Positions 35,853-45,490 of a stretch of DNA of 64,000 bases are shown here, in pieces. The stretch is from the NCBI GenBank assembly GCA_024579835.1, contig CP102060.1, positions 620,001 through 684,000 of the forward strand, given 5' to 3'. How positions within the stretch are numbered: position 1 is the first letter of the stretch; the number at the start of each line of letters is the position of its first letter. This DNA is from Clostridiaceae bacterium HFYG-1003 (GTDB lineage Bacteria; Bacillota; Clostridia; Clostridiales; Clostridiaceae). A program made the position numbers and the translations under genes. The notes beneath the pieces were generated by a model. It ran no database searches. It saw nothing but the letters and a program-made list of their open reading frames with translations, and was not told where the DNA came from.

Positions 35853-36551
35853 ATGAAACAACTGACTGAAAAACCGAAAATCCTGATCACGAATGATGAC
35901 GGAATCAGCGCTGGCGGCATTCGATTGCTGGCACAGACCGCAGCCCGGTTCGGCGATGTTACCGTCGTGGCACCTGCGGAGGAGCAGAGTGCCATGAGCC
36001 ATGGCATTACAGTTCGCCAACCGCTGCATGTGACGGAATACCATGCGCTGGAAGGAATCCGGGCATATCAGGTGACTGGCAAGCCGGCGGATTGTGTGAT
36101 TATGGCAATGGACCGGCTGGGACTGACGTTTGATTTCGTCTTTTCCGGGATCAACCATGGAACGAATCTTGGCATAGACATCAATTATTCCGGGACAGTC
36201 GGAGCGGCCAGCGAAGCACTGCTTTATGGGATCCCTTCCGCGGCCTTCTCCTCAGCGCTGGGTGATGATCCGCTGACACGTCGGGAGCTGGCCCGGGTTC
36301 TGGAATTTTTGTTTGAGGAAAATCTCTGGCATGACGATTCGGTCCTCAATGTCAACTTCCCCGGCGGCAGCCGGAGCCAATCCAAAGGAATCCGGATCAC
36401 CCGTCAGGCATTGTCTCTTAACCGTCCTTTTTCTGAAGGAACTGACCTGGCGGCCTGGGAAGATGGATTTGTATCGGTCACTCCGATTGGGATTGATCGC
36501 ACCCGCTACGATATTTTGAATCAATGGAAGGAAAAAAAGCATGAATGGTGA
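35853..36551 (+). CDS. surE: 5'/3'-nucleotidase SurE
   Basis: A 232-residue metal-dependent nucleoside-monophosphate phosphatase of survival-protein family SurE. The metal-binding start is ILITNDDGISAGGI; further signatures are VVAPAEEQSAMSHGIT, VTGKPADCV and VFSGINHGTNLGIDINYSGTVGAA-SEAL. ATG 35853 with GGAGCGGAG upstream. Its 3' end overlaps prmA by 11 bases, so the two are co-translated. Its position between dnaJ and prmA is unusual. Confidence 0.95.
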   Translation: MKQLTEKPKILITNDDGISAGGIRLLAQTAARFGDVTVVAPAEEQSAMSHGITVRQPLHVTEYHALEGIRAYQVTGKPADCVIMAMDRLGLTFDFVFSGINHGTNLGIDINYSGTVGAASEALLYGIPSAAFSSALGDDPLTRRELARVLEFLFEENLWHDDSVLNVNFPGGSRSQSKGIRITRQALSLNRPFSEGTDLAAWEDGFVSVTPIGIDRTRYDILNQWKEKKHEW

Positions 36552-37491
36552 ATGGAATGAAATCAGAATCGTTGTCCCTCTGGAGGCAATTGAGGCTGTG
36601 ACAGGGATTTTGTATGGAATGAATGTCAAAGGAATCTCACTGGAGGATCCCACCGATCTTCTGACAAGAGAAGCAGGACCGTTATCCTGGGATTTTGCCG
36701 ATATAAACCTGTTCCCGGAAGGGGAAAAAGCAGCGGTTCTGACCGCGTATTTCCCGGATACCGAAAATATGGAAGAGCACATGTCCTTTTTGCGGGAACG
36801 AATCGTCGGACTGAAAGAATTCGGAATCAGCAGCGAACCATTTCGGGTGGAGGGCAAAAAGGTTTTCGAAGAAGACTGGGCCAATTCCTGGAAAAAGTAC
36901 TACAAACCGATCCGGATCGGTTCCCGAATCGTGATCAAGCCGACCTGGGAAGATTACAATGCCGCCCCGGAAGATCTGGTGGTGGAGATGGATCCCGGAA
37001 TGGCATTTGGTACCGGCACCCATGAGACGACCAAGCTGTGCATTGAGATCCTTCAGGATTATGTGAAGGGCGGAGAAACGGTATTTGATGTGGGAACCGG
37101 TTCTGGAATCCTGGCAATCACAGCAGCCAAGCTTGGGGCGAAGGAAGTCCTGGCCATTGATCTGGATCCGGTTGCCGTGGATTCTGCAAATATCAATGTC
37201 AGGCTCAATCAGATGAACCAGGTGACGGTTAAGGAAGGCAACCTGCTGGATGAAACCGGCGACAAGGCCGATGTAGTTATCGCCAATATTATTGCCGACG
37301 TTATCATCTTCCTGGCAAAGGACTTGGACCGGGTCCTGAAACCGGGCGGTCTGTTCATCGGCTCAGGCATCATCCATCTGCGGGAACAGGATGTGCTCGA
37401 TCAGCTGAGTGCATCCGGCTTTGAAGTTCTTGAAGTGCGCAATGAGAACGACTGGCGGGCGGTAGTGGCTCGATTGAAAGCAGCCGAATAA
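36541..37491 (+). CDS. prmA: Ribosomal protein L11 methyltransferase
   Basis: A 316-residue SAM-dependent enzyme that methylates ribosomal protein L11. The N-terminal substrate domain is followed by WANSWKKYYKPIRIG and the catalytic domain with MDPGMAFGTGTHETTKLC, VFDVGTGSGILAI (SAM loop) and ANIIADVII (N-I-x-A-D motif). Start at 36541 overlaps surE. Full length. Confidence 0.96.
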   Translation: MNGEWNEIRIVVPLEAIEAVTGILYGMNVKGISLEDPTDLLTREAGPLSWDFADINLFPEGEKAAVLTAYFPDTENMEEHMSFLRERIVGLKEFGISSEPFRVEGKKVFEEDWANSWKKYYKPIRIGSRIVIKPTWEDYNAAPEDLVVEMDPGMAFGTGTHETTKLCIEILQDYVKGGETVFDVGTGSGILAITAAKLGAKEVLAIDLDPVAVDSANINVRLNQMNQVTVKEGNLLDETGDKADVVIANIIADVIIFLAKDLDRVLKPGGLFIGSGIIHLREQDVLDQLSASGFEVLEVRNENDWRAVVARLKAAE

Positions 37492-37606
37492 TCCCTGACT
37501 TAGGATTTCATTCAGGCAATTCGTCAGCCGGTCCAGGCACTGAACGCTGAATGTTCATTGACTGATTGATCGGGAAGAGGGGATGTCGCAAGTCCATGCA
37601 ATGAAA

Positions 37607-37652
37607 AAACCACCTGACTTATACCGTCTTGCCGGTATGAGTCGGGTGGTTT
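37607..37652. terminator. Bidirectional terminator between prmA and csp
   Basis: AAACCACCTGAC pairs with GTCGGGTGGTTT, with an inner TATACC / GGTATA stem; T-rich on both sides. It separates two convergent genes. Confidence 0.8.
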
Positions 37653-37663
37653 CGTTTGCTGGG

Positions 37664-37870
37664 CTATCTCAGTTTTTTAACATTGGCTGCCTGGAGACCC
37701 TTTGGGCCTTCTTCCAATTCAAACTCGACGCGATCGCCCTCATCGAGGGATTTTCTCATTTCATCTGAGATAATGGCACGATAGTGCACGAAAACGTCTT
37801 TCTCACCAGGTACTTCGATGAAGCCATAGCCCTTTTCCTGGTTAAACCATTTAACGGTTCCTTCTTTCAT
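37664..37870 (-). CDS. Cold-shock protein, CspA family
   Basis: A 68-residue single cold-shock domain that binds single-stranded RNA and DNA. RNP1 is KGYGFIEV and RNP2 is DVFVHY. The start has GGAGAT upstream, and a TATAAT box lies at 37923-37918 (minus strand), giving a leader of about 45 bases. Single gene, facing away from rsmE. Confidence 0.93.
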   Translation of the reverse strand: MKEGTVKWFNQEKGYGFIEVPGEKDVFVHYRAIISDEMRKSLDEGDRVEFELEEGPKGLQAANVKKLR

Positions 37871-38052
37871 TAAAAAAACATCTCCTTAATAAAAACGTAC
37901 TGTTTAAGTTACGGAGTATTATAACATAGGCAGGATAACAGGATGTGAATAATCCAATAATATGCATGTTATAATTGGATTTGACAACAATCCGTCATGG
38001 ATCACCGGACAATACGATATGATTGATGAAAAGATCGATGGGAGGCCAATGA

Positions 38053-38823
38053 TTGCATAAATTTTTTACACAGGATATTACGGAGATGACAGCCAGAATT
38101 ACCGGGGATGACGTCAAGCATGCCTGGAAGGTACTGCGCCTCAAGGAAGGGGACAGGGTACTGGTTAACAATTTGGACGGACAGGATTACCAGGGGGAGA
38201 TTCGATCCATCAATAAGACCGAGGTTGTGGTGAGTTTGGATGAAAAAATCGCCCAGACCAATGAGAGTCCTTTGGAATTGACAATCTTTCAGGGACTTCC
38301 CAAAGGTCAGAAAATGGAACTGGTATGTCAGAAACTGACCGAGCTTGGCGCTGTGCGGCTGGTGCCGCTGATTACTCAACGGGTCATACCGGAAGTGCGG
38401 TCGGAATATAAAAAACTTGACCGGCTGCGCCGGATTACGCTGGAGGCCGGAAAACAGTCGATGCGGAGCAGGATTATGAAGGTAGCTGAGCCCATCGAGC
38501 TGACGGAACTGGAACAGGAAATGCGGGGATTGGACCTGATTCTCGTCCCTTATGAAAATCAGGAAGGTACCGGTCTTGCCGGATGCGAGGATGAGATTCG
38601 CGCTTCGCGGCGAATTGGCATTGTGGTCGGACCGGAAGGTGGGTTTGAGTCTTCTGAAATCCAATGGCTGCAAGAGAACGGAGCCAGAATAATTACACTG
38701 GGCCCCAGGATCCTGCGGACAGAAACCTGTGCCCTTAGTGTTGTATCGATCCTGCAGTATATTGCCGGAGATATGGCTGGTGTTCGTCCGGCGAAGGAGG
38801 AACTTCATGAAAGTCGCGTTTGA
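38053..38823 (+). CDS. rsmE: 16S rRNA m3U1498 methyltransferase
   Basis: A 256-residue SPOUT-class enzyme that methylates U1498 of 16S rRNA. N-terminal PUA-like domain with HKFF and HAWKVLRLKEGDRV; C-terminal knot domain with LPKGQKMELVCQKLTELGA, GPEGGFESSEI and LGPRILRTETCALSV. Starts at TTG 38053 with GGAGG seven bases upstream; the nearby ATG at 38049 is in a frame that stops at once. Overlaps mtaB by 17 bases. Confidence 0.94.
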   Translation: MHKFFTQDITEMTARITGDDVKHAWKVLRLKEGDRVLVNNLDGQDYQGEIRSINKTEVVVSLDEKIAQTNESPLELTIFQGLPKGQKMELVCQKLTELGAVRLVPLITQRVIPEVRSEYKKLDRLRRITLEAGKQSMRSRIMKVAEPIELTELEQEMRGLDLILVPYENQEGTGLAGCEDEIRASRRIGIVVGPEGGFESSEIQWLQENGARIITLGPRILRTETCALSVVSILQYIAGDMAGVRPAKEELHESRV

Positions 38824-40132
38824 AACCTTGGGCTGCCGCGTCAATATTTATGATTCGGAAGCCATGCTGGAGCTGTTCCGAAAAGACGGCTACGAGGCAG
38901 TTCCCTTTGAATCAAAGGCTGATGTATATGTCATTAATACCTGCACTGTGACGAATACCGGTGACAAGAAGTCCCGCCAGATGATCCGCCGCGCCCGTCG
39001 GATGAACCCGGATGCGGTCATCGCCGTGGTCGGATGTTATTCCCAGATTGCACCGGAAGAAATCGCCGCCATTGACGGAGTTGACATCGTACTGGGTTCA
39101 CGCAACAAATCCCGGGTCGTAGAACTGGCTAACCGCAGCCTGGCCACTGGCGAGCGGATTGTGGAGGTTTCGGACGTCATGGCTTCCCATGAGTTTGAGC
39201 CGCTGAATGTCAGCGATTTTGAAGACAAGACCAGGGCATTTCTTAAGATCCAGGATGGCTGCAACCGATTTTGCACCTATTGCATGATCCCTTATGCCAG
39301 GGGTGGGATCTCCAGCAAAAGAAAGGATCTTGTCCTGAAGGAAATTCATCAGCTGGTCGAGGCTGGTTTTCAGGAAGTGATACTGTCCGGCATTCATATT
39401 GCTTCCTATGGACTGGATAAACCAGATCAGGGCGTTCTGCTGGGTGATTCAAGCTATGGATTGATTGAGCTGCTTGAAGATCTGGAACAATTTGAAGGGC
39501 TGAAGCGTATTCGTATCGGCTCCATCGAACCAATGTTTTTCAAAGGGGATCGTCTGGAACGGATCGCTCGCTTAAGGAAGCTTTGTCCACACTTCCATTT
39601 AAGTCTTCAGTCCGGATCTGATTCAGTTCTGAAGCGGATGAATCGGCGCTATACTACCCGGGAATATGAAGAAGTTGTGAATGCGCTTCGGGTTCAAATT
39701 CCCCAGGTCAGTATTACGACCGATCTGATCACCGGATTTCCCGGAGAAACAGAGGATGAGCACAAAGAAACATTGGATTTCCTGAAAAGGCTGCGGCTGA
39801 CCAAGACTCATGTCTTCAAATACAGCCCTCGCGCAGGTACCGCGGCTGCCGGCATGCCGAATCAGGTTTCTCCGGCGGACAAGGATCGCCGCAGCCATGA
39901 GCTGACCAGCCTTTCAGATGAAATGGAGAATCTGTTTCATGCCAGTCTGATTGGGACTGTTCAGGCCATCCTGTTTGAACACAGTGATAGTTCAATGGGG
40001 AGGGGACTCACTGAGCATTTTGTCGAGGTTCGGGTTGAAACCGAAGCAGATCTGGCCGGACAAATCCGTAAGGTGTACATCGTATCTTCAGTTTCGACTC
40101 ATTGCACAGGGATCCTGCTGGATGAATCGTAA
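38807..40132 (+). CDS. mtaB: tRNA t6A37 methylthiotransferase MtaB
   Basis: A 441-residue radical-SAM enzyme that adds a methylthio group to t6A37 of tRNA. N-terminal UPF0004 domain with three cluster cysteines (ETLGCRVN, NTCTVTN, VVGCYSQ), radical-SAM motif DGCNRFCTYCMIPYARG (about residues 147-163), and a C-terminal TRAM-like domain. MtaB rather than MiaB or RimO is indicated by KVAFETLGCRVN and ARGGISS. Start at 38807 with AAGGAGG upstream. Confidence 0.94.
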   Translation: MKVAFETLGCRVNIYDSEAMLELFRKDGYEAVPFESKADVYVINTCTVTNTGDKKSRQMIRRARRMNPDAVIAVVGCYSQIAPEEIAAIDGVDIVLGSRNKSRVVELANRSLATGERIVEVSDVMASHEFEPLNVSDFEDKTRAFLKIQDGCNRFCTYCMIPYARGGISSKRKDLVLKEIHQLVEAGFQEVILSGIHIASYGLDKPDQGVLLGDSSYGLIELLEDLEQFEGLKRIRIGSIEPMFFKGDRLERIARLRKLCPHFHLSLQSGSDSVLKRMNRRYTTREYEEVVNALRVQIPQVSITTDLITGFPGETEDEHKETLDFLKRLRLTKTHVFKYSPRAGTAAAGMPNQVSPADKDRRSHELTSLSDEMENLFHASLIGTVQAILFEHSDSSMGRGLTEHFVEVRVETEADLAGQIRKVYIVSSVSTHCTGILLDES

Positions 40133-40551
40133 TGATCAAAAAATAAGAGGAAAAGGCCCTGATATTCTCGAAAACGAACAGTTTATTTAAAGAAATGACA
40201 ACTCATTAAATAACCATTGAATTGTTTTGGCTTTTCGAACAATACGGCCTGTTGAGCGTTATCAAACAGATTTAATCGAGGCGTTTAGATTTCCAATTCG
40301 TCATTTATGCATGGATATTTCGCTAATTTACGACGAAATTATCAATGAAAGCAAAATACGGCTTGTTCCGGATTGCGAAGATGCATAATTATAAACAAGA
40401 ATGTATAGAATGGGGCTTATTTAAACGTTACACTGGCCGTAATTTTAAAAAGTGATTTATAAATATTGTATAAAGGTCGAACGATGTGTTAATATAGGTT
40501 TAATCTTTAATGGGACCAACTCATTTTGATAATCTTAAGGAGGATTAGTTA
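40133..40551 (+). promoter_or_regulatory. Upstream region and probable promoter of the opp operon
   Basis: A 420-base A+T-rich spacer. The best promoter is TTGTAT (40466-40471), 18-base spacer, TAATAT (40490-40495), 57 bases before oppA; AAGGAGG precedes the start. No terminator hairpin for mtaB and no riboswitch was recognised. Confidence 0.5.
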
Positions 40552-42558
40552 ATGAAGAAAAGAATCGTATCACTTCTTTTGCCTGTCGTTATGGCTGCCT
40601 CAGTGCTTGCCGGTTGTACACCATCAACCCCAGCTACCCAGCCGACAACAGGTGGATCAACTCCGTCAACCACAACCGCGGACTCAACCCCTGCAGGTAC
40701 AACCACTGCAGACTCCACGACTCCGCTGACGGCAGCCTCACTGGTCGAGAGACCGGACATCATCAAGACCCCTGGCAAGAACACCGTCATCATCGGAACA
40801 ACAACCGAGCCGACCGGTGACTTTGCTCCTCCCTGGTGGCAGAACAATGCAACCGACAACGACATCAAGACATTTGTTGAAGGTGCTGCAACTGTTGAAG
40901 CCAAAATGGACGGCGAACTGCTCATCAACAAATCTGTTGTAGCAGAGCACAAAGTGACCGAAAATGCAGATGGTACCAAAACCTACGAGTTCAAAATCAA
41001 TGATGGTATGGTATTCTCTGATGGTACTCCGATCACCGCAACCAACTATGTTGCATCGATCCTTCTTTTCTCCTCACCGGTCCTTCAGAAACTTAATGCG
41101 AAGCCTACCTATGGTAACTACTATGTAGGATACGCTGACTTCCTCGAAGGCAAAACAAAGGAATTCTCAGGCGTTCGCCTCATCGATGACAAAACGTTCT
41201 CCGTAACCATCGATAAGGAATACGTTCCTTCCTTCTATGAACTGACCCAGGCTTCCGTTGGACCGACTCATCTGGACTACTGGCTGAACAATTCAGCAGC
41301 AGGCAAGGTTGAGATCAAGGATGACGGCAAGGGTGCATACTTCAGCGACAACTTCACCGAAGAAAACTTTGGTAAGGCGATTGAAAGCGCGAAGAACAAC
41401 CCGGACAGACCGGCTTCAGGCCCTTACAAAGTTAAGGAATGGGATCCGACTTCCAAGATCATGGTCCTTGAGATCAATGACAAGTATGTTGGAAACTGGG
41501 AAGGCAAGAAACCTTCCATCAACACTGTAATCTTCAGACACATCACATCCGCAACCGCTATGGATGAACTGAAGACCGGCGGAGTTGACCTTCTGACCCA
41601 CATGATGTCCGGAACTGAAATCAACGCAGGATTCACCCTGGTTGAAGACGGATCCAACAAGTTCAACTACTTCGCATATCCCAGAGCAGGATACGGAAAG
41701 CTCGCTTTCGTAGCTGACGTATATCCGACCAAGGATGTAGAAGTCAGACAGGCGATTGCTCACCTGCTGGACAGAAACAAGTTCACCCAGGCATTCACTG
41801 GCGGATTTGGAACTGTTGTTAACGGACCTTACGGCGAAGGCCAGTGGTTCTACAAAGAATCTCAGGCTGCCCTGGCACCGAGACTGAACCAGTATGCATA
41901 CGACCTGAATGCTGCCAAGGAACTCCTTGACAAAGCCGGCTGGAACCTGGACAAGGATGGAAAACCATACTCCGGAACTGGCCTGAGATACAAAGAGAAC
42001 CCGGACAAGAAGGGCGAGTTCATGCCGCTCATCATCAAATGGGGATCCTCTGAGAACAACGCTGTTTCCGAACTGCTTGTAACCCAGCTGCAGAAGTCCA
42101 CTGATGTGGCTGCTGCCGGTATGGAAATCCAGCAGACCGTTATGACCTTCGAAGAACTCCTGAACTATGTTTACAGAGATGCTTCACAGGGTGAAAAATA
42201 CGGCGCTAAGGAATTCAACATGTTCAACTTCGCTTCCAACTTCCCAGTTGGTTATGTACCAAGAGATGAGTACACAACCGATGAGAAGAAACTGGCTCAG
42301 GGCTACAACACCAACTTCATCGTTGACAAGCAGCTCGAAGAACTGGCTGAAGGATTCTGGAAAGTGGCTCCGACCGAAAAGGAAAAATTCCTTGAAGGAT
42401 GGCAGAACTACATCGCAAGATGGAACGAACTGCTTCCGGACCTCCCACTGTATTCCAACCAGATCCATGACTTCTTCAATGCGAAGATTCAGAATTACGA
42501 GTCCTCCGCAACCGGTGGCTTAGTGGATTCCATCCTCTACGCAACAGTTCAGGACTAA
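40552..42558 (+). CDS. oppA: Oligopeptide/dipeptide ABC transporter substrate-binding lipoprotein
   Basis: A 668-residue family 5 extracellular solute-binding protein. Lipoprotein signal: KKR then a hydrophobic stretch ending LAGC at Cys21, so it is anchored to the outer face of the membrane. A Thr/Ser/Pro-rich linker (22-65) precedes the binding domain. Recognisable blocks: VFSDGTPITATNYVASILLF, GPYKVKEWDP, and DVEVRQAIAHLLDRNKF. It is highly expressed by codon use. First gene of oppABCDF. Peptide type cannot be predicted. Confidence 0.93.
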   Translation: MKKRIVSLLLPVVMAASVLAGCTPSTPATQPTTGGSTPSTTTADSTPAGTTTADSTTPLTAASLVERPDIIKTPGKNTVIIGTTTEPTGDFAPPWWQNNATDNDIKTFVEGAATVEAKMDGELLINKSVVAEHKVTENADGTKTYEFKINDGMVFSDGTPITATNYVASILLFSSPVLQKLNAKPTYGNYYVGYADFLEGKTKEFSGVRLIDDKTFSVTIDKEYVPSFYELTQASVGPTHLDYWLNNSAAGKVEIKDDGKGAYFSDNFTEENFGKAIESAKNNPDRPASGPYKVKEWDPTSKIMVLEINDKYVGNWEGKKPSINTVIFRHITSATAMDELKTGGVDLLTHMMSGTEINAGFTLVEDGSNKFNYFAYPRAGYGKLAFVADVYPTKDVEVRQAIAHLLDRNKFTQAFTGGFGTVVNGPYGEGQWFYKESQAALAPRLNQYAYDLNAAKELLDKAGWNLDKDGKPYSGTGLRYKENPDKKGEFMPLIIKWGSSENNAVSELLVTQLQKSTDVAAAGMEIQQTVMTFEELLNYVYRDASQGEKYGAKEFNMFNFASNFPVGYVPRDEYTTDEKKLAQGYNTNFIVDKQLEELAEGFWKVAPTEKEKFLEGWQNYIARWNELLPDLPLYSNQIHDFFNAKIQNYESSATGGLVDSILYATVQD

Positions 42559-42572
42559 GACCTAAATAATTC

Positions 42573-42621
42573 TTTTAACGAAGCAAATGAGGCTTTTTAA
42601 GGCCTCATTTGCACGTTAAAA
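42573..42621 (+). terminator. oppA-oppB intercistronic hairpin
   Basis: GCAAATGAGGC / GCCTCATTTGC with an outer TTTAACG / CGTTAAA stem. No T-run follows. Such stems after a binding-protein gene usually protect the upstream message, giving more binding protein than permease. Confidence 0.75.
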
Positions 42622-42653
42622 GAGAAATTGATTAAAACGAGGGGGAGAAAAAA

Positions 42654-43643
42654 ATGGCGAAATATATACTGAAGCGATTCATGTATATCGTACTTGTATT
42701 CGTTGCCTTGTCCGTTATCATCTTTTTCATGTATAACAGCGTTCCCGGTGACCCAGCGATGGCTAAGGTCTATCCTTTGAAATCCACCATGTCTCCGGAA
42801 GCCTTCCAAAAGATGTATGCGATCACAAGAGCCCAGATGGGTCTGGACGACCCGCTGCCACTCAGATACTGGAAATGGTTTTCCAGACTGATCACACTTG
42901 ATCTTGGAACTTCAACACTCTACAACAAACCAGTTATGGATGTCATCAAGGTGCCGTTGAAGAATACGGTTCTGATGAACCTGTTCGTTGTCTTTTTCGG
43001 ATTGCTCATCACCATTCCGCTGGGAATCGCGATGGCCGTCAAGAAAAACACTGTTTTCGACAGAATTATCCAAGTAGCAACATTGGTAGGTGTTTCGATC
43101 CCGTCCTTTGTTACTGCTTTGGTATTGATATACTTCTTCGCCGTTAAACTCGGCTGGTTCCCTGTCAGTGGTTGGAAAACCCCGAATCTGCAGGCAGCCA
43201 CGCAATGGGCTGAGACCAAGGATATTCTTTGGCACTTAGTTCTGCCTGTTGCAATCCTGGTTATGTCTTCCATGGCCAGCACCACGCGGTATATCCGTTC
43301 TGCCATGGTCAGCTCACTTTCCATGGATTACATTAAAACCGCCCGCGCAAAAGGTCTCTCTGAGAAGGCCGTTATTTTCTCCCACGCCTGGCGCAATGCG
43401 CTCCTGCCGGTCGTAACACTTCTGATCGGATGGGTTCTGTCCATTTTCTATGGATCCATCGTTGTAGAAAGCATGTTTGGACTGAACGGAATGGGAAATA
43501 CCTTCATCACGGCTTTAAGAAATCAGGACTGGTCAGTTGGACTCGGTATCCAGATGTTCTATGTACTTTTGGCCTTGGGATCCAATCTCATCATTGACTT
43601 GACATTCGGTCTGGTAGACCCACGTGTCCGGATCAACGCGTAG
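42654..43643 (+). CDS. oppB: Oligopeptide ABC transporter permease OppB
   Basis: A 329-residue permease with six membrane helices. N-terminal KRFMYIVLVFVALSVIIFFM, a periplasmic loop, and the cytoplasmic EAA motif MDYIKTARAKGLSEKAVIFSHAWRNALLP (about residues 225-253). The end is FGLVDPRVRINA, typical for OppB/DppB. Start ATG 42654 with GGGGGAG upstream. Partners: the fused OppC-like permease and two ATPases downstream. Confidence 0.95.
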   Translation: MAKYILKRFMYIVLVFVALSVIIFFMYNSVPGDPAMAKVYPLKSTMSPEAFQKMYAITRAQMGLDDPLPLRYWKWFSRLITLDLGTSTLYNKPVMDVIKVPLKNTVLMNLFVVFFGLLITIPLGIAMAVKKNTVFDRIIQVATLVGVSIPSFVTALVLIYFFAVKLGWFPVSGWKTPNLQAATQWAETKDILWHLVLPVAILVMSSMASTTRYIRSAMVSSLSMDYIKTARAKGLSEKAVIFSHAWRNALLPVVTLLIGWVLSIFYGSIVVESMFGLNGMGNTFITALRNQDWSVGLGIQMFYVLLALGSNLIIDLTFGLVDPRVRINA

Positions 43644-43654
43644 GGGGAAGACAA

Positions 43655-45475
43655 ATGTCAGAAGAATTGAAAAAAACAAACGGAAATAATGAGCAGAAAG
43701 CCGCTGCGCCCAAAAAGGGCTTGTTCGGCAAGAAGAAAAAGAACCTGAACATCTATCAGGAAGAACAGATCCAGACGCCATGGCGGACCGTAGTCAAAAC
43801 CTTTGCCTCAAACAGACTGTCCATGGGCGCGCTGATTGTGTTCGTACTGATTGCGGCCTTCATGTTTATCGCACCGTACTTCTACCGCATCGATCTTGGA
43901 TACAATGAACCGATGCAGGCGGATCTGCCTCCGTCACAGAACTTCATGGAGTTCCCGGAAATCATGAAAACCGGTGCCAGAGATGTCGCTGTCGGAAGCA
44001 CGTTCGGTGTTGGCATCGACAAGGATGGAAATTTCCATGCCTGGGGGCAGAAAGCGCTGTTCGCCATGCCTGACCTTGAAGCAAAGAAACCCGCTGGCAT
44101 GAATAACCTGGTTCAGGTAGCTGCCGGCTATGACCATGTTTTGGCATTGGGTGCCGATGGCAAGCTTTGGGCATGGGGCAACTCCCGAAACGGACAGACC
44201 CGGATTCCGCCTCAGCTGAGAAATGCTAAGATCAAATCGGTTCATGCAGGTTACAAGTTCTCACTGGTTGTTCTGGAAGACGGTACGACCGCAGCCTGGG
44301 GCAATGTGATGAACTTTGACTACAACGACTTCCATCAGTATCAGGGACAGATCGACAAAGTGGCAATTACCACCGATGTTGTGTCAGCCCTGACCAAAGA
44401 TGGAACGATTGTTTACCTTGGAACTCAAGCGAACACATTCTCCAAACCGCCGGCAGGCAAGTTTATTGATATTGCTGCCACCTCTAAGTCTTTCGCAGCC
44501 ATCCGTGAAGATGGAAAGGTCATCGACTGGGGAAATCTGAGCTATCGGACGGGTCAGGAACTTCCTGAATTCACTTCCAAGCCAGTGGCAATTTCAGGCG
44601 GGCTGTACCATTACGCCACCGTTCTGGAAAATGGTTCAATCGTTGCCTGGGGTGAAGATGACCAGCGGCAGATCGCTGTTCCTTCAGGTGTTACAAACGC
44701 GAAGATGATCGCTTCCGGATTCTATCAGAATTACTACATAACAGCTGATGGTCAGCTTAATTCCTTCGGTATGAAAGGGTATCTCCTGGGAACGGATGAA
44801 TTCGGCCGTGACGTTCTGACCCGTATCATCAACGGCGGCAGACTGTCTCTGACCATCGGTACGTTAGCTGTCATTATTTCCACACTTATTGGTATGGCAT
44901 TGGGCGGCATCTCCGGATACTTCGGAGGCAAAGTCGACATGTTCATCCAGCGGTTCGCGGAAATCATTTCCTCGTTCCCCTTCCTGCCAACGATCATTCT
45001 GTTAAACTCTGTCTGGGGGAATAAGTTCACCTCAACTCAGAAAGTTTACCTGATCATGGTTCTTCTCGGGTTCCTCGGCTGGACCGGCCTGATGCGTCTG
45101 ATTCGTGCTCAGGTTCTGTCACTGCGTGAACAGGAGTTTGTTACCGCGGCCAGAGCCATGGGTATTAAGGAACTGGGAATCGTATTCCAGCACATTATTC
45201 CTAACGTTATCTCAGTAATCATTGTTTCCGCCACTTTGGACTTTGCCGGCTACCTGCTCTACGAAGCAACGTTGTCCTTCCTGGGCTTCGGGGTACAGCC
45301 GCCACAGCCAACCTGGGGCAACATGCTGTTCGGTGCCAACAACTCCACGGTTATTCAGAATTTCTGGTGGAGATGGGTATTCCCTGCGCTGATCCTTTCC
45401 ATCTGCATCATTTGTATTAACCTCATCGGAACCGGACTGGACGATGCCATCGATCCGAAATCGCAGGAAAGGTAG
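43655..45475 (+). CDS. oppC: Oligopeptide ABC transporter permease OppC with inserted RCC1-like beta-propeller
   Basis: A 606-residue protein, twice the usual OppC length. Residues 1-55 are a lysine-rich cytoplasmic tail, 56-77 the first membrane helix. Residues about 98-374 are foreign to OppC: seven repeats ending in AWGQ, AWGN, AWGN, YLGT, DWGN, AWGE and SFGM, each with a preceding VAAGYDHVLALGADGK-like strand pair (about 110-131, 154-175, 195-216, 235-256, 271-293, 310-333, 350-372). This is the RCC1/BLIP-II type, and seven repeats suggest one seven-bladed propeller. OppC resumes at YLLGTDEFGRDVLTRIINGGR, with EAA motif EFVTAARAMGIKELGIVFQH, to the end. By topology the propeller is outside the cell. 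Confidence 0.93.
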   Translation: MSEELKKTNGNNEQKAAAPKKGLFGKKKKNLNIYQEEQIQTPWRTVVKTFASNRLSMGALIVFVLIAAFMFIAPYFYRIDLGYNEPMQADLPPSQNFMEFPEIMKTGARDVAVGSTFGVGIDKDGNFHAWGQKALFAMPDLEAKKPAGMNNLVQVAAGYDHVLALGADGKLWAWGNSRNGQTRIPPQLRNAKIKSVHAGYKFSLVVLEDGTTAAWGNVMNFDYNDFHQYQGQIDKVAITTDVVSALTKDGTIVYLGTQANTFSKPPAGKFIDIAATSKSFAAIREDGKVIDWGNLSYRTGQELPEFTSKPVAISGGLYHYATVLENGSIVAWGEDDQRQIAVPSGVTNAKMIASGFYQNYYITADGQLNSFGMKGYLLGTDEFGRDVLTRIINGGRLSLTIGTLAVIISTLIGMALGGISGYFGGKVDMFIQRFAEIISSFPFLPTIILLNSVWGNKFTSTQKVYLIMVLLGFLGWTGLMRLIRAQVLSLREQEFVTAARAMGIKELGIVFQHIIPNVISVIIVSATLDFAGYLLYEATLSFLGFGVQPPQPTWGNMLFGANNSTVIQNFWWRWVFPALILSICIICINLIGTGLDDAIDPKSQER

Positions 45476-45490
45476 AAAGGAGAACAGGTT

